Below, piece after piece: positions 5,238-7,409 of a stretch of DNA of 7,409 bases (positions are counted from its first letter, which is position 1; every line of letters starts with the position of its first letter). The notes beneath the pieces are model-generated. The model worked only from the letters and a program-made list of their open reading frames with translations. It was not told where the DNA came from and did no database searches. Source of the DNA: Anaerolineales bacterium (GTDB lineage Bacteria > Chloroflexota > Anaerolineae > Anaerolineales > Villigracilaceae). Made by a program: the position numbers and the translations under genes. The stretch lies in the NCBI GenBank assembly GCA_016789485.1, contig JAEURE010000130.1, positions 1-7,409 of the forward strand, given 5' to 3'.

Positions 5238-5684
5238 TTAATATCCTCGCCTTGCTACTCTTATCTTTTGAATGGCTGGCAGAAGTAATCCCACTATCAG
5301 GAACAAGATCAGTGCGCCGATACCTGCCCCGGGTAATGCGCTTTGCGCTATAGGGATCGGCGTGGGGGTGGGTGTGTTTGTTGAAGTTGGTGTAATGGTG
5401 GGTGTTGCTGTATCTGGAATTTTCGTGGCGGTTGGGGATGGCGAAGACGTTGGGCTCGGCGTTGATGTTGGTGTGTTTGTAGATGTGGATGTGGAGGTCA
5501 ATGTCGGCGGGATGAACACAGGCGTATTCTTTTGGTCTTCCTGTTTTTCTTCGGTCGGCGGGCAAGGGATCGATCCACCTGAGGCGTCAACACACCCGCC
5601 TTGCGCACGAGCAAGATGGTGCGGCGAAAATAAAAATACAGCGGCAAGAATTCCGCTTGCGGTTACCAGTAAAATAGATTTCAT
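5238..5684 (-). CDS. Secreted Ser/Thr/Pro-rich protein with C-terminal membrane anchor
   Basis: A 148-residue exported protein of unknown function. Residues 1-27 form a Sec signal peptide (MKSILL, a hydrophobic core, then an Ala-Arg-Ala cleavage site before Q28). No lipobox precedes C31, so it is not an evident lipoprotein. C31 and C41 flank a short Gly/Ser/Pro segment and could form a disulfide. Residues 54-112 are low-complexity Thr/Ser/Pro repeats (TPTSTPSPT, NTPTPTP), a likely extended, possibly glycosylated linker common in Anaerolineae surface proteins. The C-terminus has LPGAG at 117-121, a hydrophobic helix (123-137) and a basic tail (KIRVARR), a layout like a sortase-type sorting signal. 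The ATG at 5682-5684 is chosen because AGGAAATC precedes it and the signal peptide starts there; an upstream in-frame extension overlaps the thioesterase gene. It starts seven bases after the thioesterase stop. Confidence 0.85.
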   Translation of the reverse strand: MKSILLVTASGILAAVFLFSPHHLARAQGGCVDASGGSIPCPPTEEKQEDQKNTPVFIPPTLTSTSTSTNTPTSTPSPTSSPSPTATKIPDTATPTITPTSTNTPTPTPIPIAQSALPGAGIGALILFLIVGLLLPAIQKIRVARRGY

Positions 5685-5691
5685 GATTTCC

Positions 5692-6168
5692 TTAATCAGG
5701 ATACACCTTCCAACCCAGTTCTTCCAGGCGCGAAATATCAAATTGGTTGTTCGGCACATCGATGTGCATGCCCGTGCCTTCAGCCAGCAACTCATCGGTC
5801 TCTGCATCGTAAATTCCCGCCCACGCTTCGGCGATTTTTCCCTTGCTCTTGCCTGCCTTGCCGACGATCTTCAACACCTTTCCGATCGGCACGTTCTTGC
5901 GATACTTAACTTCGAGCTTGCCTGTGAACATGAAACGCGGATTTTCTGAATAGCTGCCCATGTGTGCGCGTCCACTGACTTCATCAATAATGGCCGCCAC
6001 GATGCCGCCATGCAGTACGCCGGGATAACCTTGGAAATGATCGGGCGCAATGTATTGCGTTTCCACAACGCCCGGCTCTGTTTCATAAATATGCAAATGT
6101 AAACCAACGGGATTTTCCACCCCGCAAATAAAGCAGTGACGAGAGTTCGGTTGTTTTATTTTTGTCAT
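5692..6168 (-). CDS. PaaI-type hotdog-fold thioesterase
   Basis: A 158-residue single-domain hotdog protein that probably hydrolyses an acyl-CoA or related thioester in the cytoplasm. The N-terminus has HCFICGVENPVGLHL (11-25), a C-x-x-CG-x-x-NP-x-GL motif typical of one PaaI-like subgroup. YPGVLHGGIVAAIIDEVSG (48-66) is the hotdog helix with the HGG active-site turn (H53-G54-G55) and the acidic pair D62/E63 where the catalytic carboxylate sits. The last part carries the expected long strands (KLEVKYRKNVPIG, AWAGIYDAETDELLAEGTG). The start at 6166-6168 is preferred: the family motif begins soon after it and a TATAAT lies seven bases upstream, leaving no leader. An upstream extension to 6282 would run across the divergent dehydrogenase. 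It heads the minus-strand operon with the secreted protein and the TRIC-like gene. The substrate cannot be told. Confidence 0.9.
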   Translation of the reverse strand: MTKIKQPNSRHCFICGVENPVGLHLHIYETEPGVVETQYIAPDHFQGYPGVLHGGIVAAIIDEVSGRAHMGSYSENPRFMFTGKLEVKYRKNVPIGKVLKIVGKAGKSKGKIAEAWAGIYDAETDELLAEGTGMHIDVPNNQFDISRLEELGWKVYPD

Positions 6169-6189
6169 GATGCGGATTATACTCTGGAC
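6169..6189. promoter_or_regulatory. Bidirectional leaderless promoter with overlapping -10 elements
   Basis: The 21-bp gap between two divergent genes contains TATAAT on the minus strand (6176-6181) and TATACT on the plus strand (6178-6183), overlapping by four bases. The standard spacing from each -10 puts the plus start exactly on the A of the dehydrogenase ATG (6190) and the minus start at 6169, one base before the thioesterase ATG. Neither gene has room for a ribosome site, so both are expected to be translated leaderlessly. The -35 regions would lie inside the opposite coding sequences and match poorly. Confidence 0.6.
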
Positions 6190-7158
6190 ATGACTCATCC
6201 TAAAATCTTCATCTCCCGCCTCATTCCTAACCGAGGGTTGGATCTCGTCAAAGAGCATTATCAACCCGACACATGGTCCCACGAAATGCCGCCGACCCGT
6301 GAAGAACTGCTTGAAAAAGTCCGCGGCGTGGACGGTTTGCTCTGCACCCTCACCGAAAAAGTGGACGCCGAGTTGATGGACGCTGCTAGCTCACAGCTCA
6401 AGATCATCAGCAGCATGTCTGTGGGTGTGGATCACATTGACATCGCTGCCGCCACCGCTCGTGGAATTCCCATCGGCAACACACCTGGCGTGCTGACAGA
6501 CGCCACCGCAGACATGGCTTTTGCCTTGCTGCTTTCCGCTGCCCGTCGTGTGATGGAGGGTGAAAAATATATCCGCGCGGGTAAATGGAAGACATGGCAT
6601 CCGCAGCTTTTGCTTGGTGCGGACTTGGTTGGTACTACGTTGGGAATTGTCGGTTTTGGGAGAATTGGTCAGGCGGTGGCGAAGCGCGCACAAGGCTTTG
6701 ACATGCGAGTTATTTTTTACGACCCCACAGCGCGTCCCGCCCACGGCGCACAATCTGTTGATTTGGATACACTTTTGCGCGAATCAGATTTTGTGTCTCT
6801 GCACGTCCCGCTGACATCGAACACGAAGCGCATGGTCAATGCTGATTTTCTATCGAAGATGAAGCCAAATGCGATCCTCGTCAACACGGCACGCGGCGGC
6901 GTTGTGGATCAAGTCGCTTTGTATAACGCGCTGAAATCCAATCAGATCTTTGCGGCGGCACTCGATGTCACCGACCCAGAACCATTGCCGATGGATAGTC
7001 CCTTGCTTACTCTGGAAAACTGTCTCATCGTTCCGCACCTCGGCAGCGCCAGCCAGCGCACACGGGATTTAATGTCCCTGCTTGCAGCGGAGAATTTGAT
7101 CGCAGGATTGAAGGGTGAGCGTTTGCCGAATTGTGTAAATCCTGAAGTGTACAAATAA
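6190..7158 (+). CDS. D-2-hydroxyacid dehydrogenase, glyoxylate/hydroxypyruvate reductase (D-glycerate dehydrogenase) type
   Basis: A 322-residue cytosolic enzyme, full length for the family, predicted to reduce glyoxylate to glycolate and/or hydroxypyruvate to D-glycerate with NAD(P)H. The substrate strand SMSVGVDHID (75-84) and NTPGVLTDATADMAFALLL (97-115) are typical of the glyoxylate reductase branch. The Rossmann motif is GFGRIG at 155-160. The end of the second strand is VIFYDP with D178, an acidic residue that favours NADH over NADPH (inference). The catalytic residues are all present: R235 in NTARGGVVD, E264 in DPEPL, H283 in PHLGSAS. The ATG at 6190 is chosen over an in-frame ATG at 6136, because the earlier one overlaps the divergent thioesterase and the homologous part begins with PKIFISR. 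Its mRNA is predicted leaderless. The candidate gene name is gyaR, but the substrate is not proven. Confidence 0.92.
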   Translation: MTHPKIFISRLIPNRGLDLVKEHYQPDTWSHEMPPTREELLEKVRGVDGLLCTLTEKVDAELMDAASSQLKIISSMSVGVDHIDIAAATARGIPIGNTPGVLTDATADMAFALLLSAARRVMEGEKYIRAGKWKTWHPQLLLGADLVGTTLGIVGFGRIGQAVAKRAQGFDMRVIFYDPTARPAHGAQSVDLDTLLRESDFVSLHVPLTSNTKRMVNADFLSKMKPNAILVNTARGGVVDQVALYNALKSNQIFAAALDVTDPEPLPMDSPLLTLENCLIVPHLGSASQRTRDLMSLLAAENLIAGLKGERLPNCVNPEVYK

Positions 7159-7162
7159 TTCT

Positions 7163-7213
7163 TTGCCGCGAATAACGCGAATTTGCACAGGTTGAAAAAG
7201 AAATTCGCGGCAG
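7163..7213. repeat. CGCGAAT inverted repeat between convergent genes
   Basis: GCCGCGAAT (7165-7173) is the exact reverse complement of ATTCGCGGC (7203-7211). The same right arm can instead pair with a second left copy: CGCGAATTT (7176-7184) with AAATTCGCG (7201-7209), stem 9 bp, loop 16. The left side thus carries two CGCGAAT units nine bases apart. Elements of this CGCGAA type occur dispersed in many Chloroflexota and other genomes, to my recollection. It fills nearly the whole 68-bp gap between the dehydrogenase stop and the menG stop and may serve as a two-way terminator, though U tracts are weak. Confidence 0.7.
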
Positions 7214-7226
7214 TAGATTTTCTTCG

Positions 7227-7409
7227 TTACTTCTCTCCCCAATGAATTGCAATCGTCCCGAACATAAATCTCTTGAAACCCACACTTTTGAATCCCGCCG
7301 CGGACATGCGCGAAGCAAGTTGTTCAGCGTTGAGGAATCCTTCGGTGGTGTCGGGTAAATAATTGTAGGCATCACGTTCACCAGAAAGCAATCCACCGAC
7401 CGTAGGGAT
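7227..7409 (-). CDS. menG: Demethylmenaquinone methyltransferase MenG/UbiE (C-terminal 60 residues, partial)
   Basis: The gene enters from the right edge; only the last 60 codons and the TAA stop (7227-7229) are seen. The tail reads P-x-x-GGLLSGERDAYNYLPDTTE, then GFLNAEQLASRMSAAGFKSV and finally RFMFGTIAIHWGEK. These are the standard closing blocks of UbiE/MenG: the Y-x-YLP-x-S/T turn, the LA-x-x-M-x-x-AGF helix and the M-x-FG-T/V-x-A-IH strand. The enzyme methylates demethylmenaquinone with S-adenosylmethionine in the last step of quinone synthesis. In Chloroflexota the product would be menaquinone rather than ubiquinone. The SAM-binding N-terminus lies outside the window. It converges on the dehydrogenase, with the CGCGAAT inverted repeat between them. 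Confidence 0.88.
   Translation of the reverse strand: MPTVGGLLSGERDAYNYLPDTTEGFLNAEQLASRMSAAGFKSVGFKRFMFGTIAIHWGEK

Noticed and set aside
5350..5520. G/T-rich stretch considered as a non-coding repeat array or G-quadruplex region
   Set aside because: The pattern is fully explained by Thr/Ser/Pro codons on the minus strand; the repeats are degenerate and follow the reading frame.
5685..5807. 41-residue N-terminal extension of the Thr/Pro-rich protein
   Set aside because: It overlaps the end of the thioesterase gene in another frame and would bury the clear signal peptide and ribosome site at 5684.
5272..5949. 225-aa plus-strand ORF rich in Gly/Val
   Set aside because: It is the antisense shadow of the Thr/Pro-rich low-complexity region and the thioesterase; the GV repeats mirror the TP codons.
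6136..6189. Upstream ATG extending the dehydrogenase by 18 residues
   Set aside because: The extension overlaps the thioesterase coding region and the shared promoter, and homology begins at the PKIFISR strand after the ATG at 6190.
1..7409. CRISPR array, tRNA, rRNA or phage genes
   Set aside because: No regularly spaced repeats, no cloverleaf-like segments and no phage or integrase motifs were seen on either strand.

Overview
The window looks like a piece of a Chloroflexota chromosome, most likely class Anaerolineae. I infer this from the Ser/Thr/Pro-rich surface-protein linker, the mix of genes, menaquinone-type metabolism and TATAAT-type promoters placed very close to start codons. No marker gene for taxonomy is present, so the assignment is tentative. 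Apart from one small unit at 153-613, this is an ordinary housekeeping region with tightly packed genes.

Layout. At the left edge (minus strand) lies the N-terminal 44 codons of an M16C presequence-protease-type peptidase. Before it, on the same strand, come a CcrM-type GANTC adenine methyltransferase (587-1669) and a small DUF559/Vsr-like nuclease-fold gene (177-566). The DUF559 gene is framed by two inverted copies of a hairpin repeat (10-bp stem, 3-nt loop), which looks like an inserted hairpin-nuclease unit. A Uup-type ABC-F ribosome factor (1768-3570) diverges from ccrM across a short shared promoter region and converges on a five-gene minus-strand run.

That run reads, in transcription order, hotdog thioesterase (5692-6168), secreted or anchored Ser/Thr/Pro-rich protein (5238-5684), TRIC/UPF0126 membrane protein (4623-5228), lone CoxM-like FAD subunit (3857-4594, with its own TATAAT) and an unrecognised 89-aa protein (3581-3850). 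Divergent from the thioesterase is a D-2-hydroxyacid (glyoxylate/hydroxypyruvate-type) dehydrogenase (6190-7158). The two share a 21-bp intergenic region whose opposing -10 elements overlap, and both transcripts would be essentially leaderless. The right edge holds a dispersed-type CGCGAAT inverted repeat and the last 60 codons of MenG/UbiE on the minus strand.

The genes do not form one pathway. The points of most interest are the DUF559 unit between inverted hairpins, the symmetric leaderless divergent promoter, the predicted leaderless GTG start of ccrM with a GANTC site in its own promoter, and the isolated, shortened CoxM-like flavoprotein.
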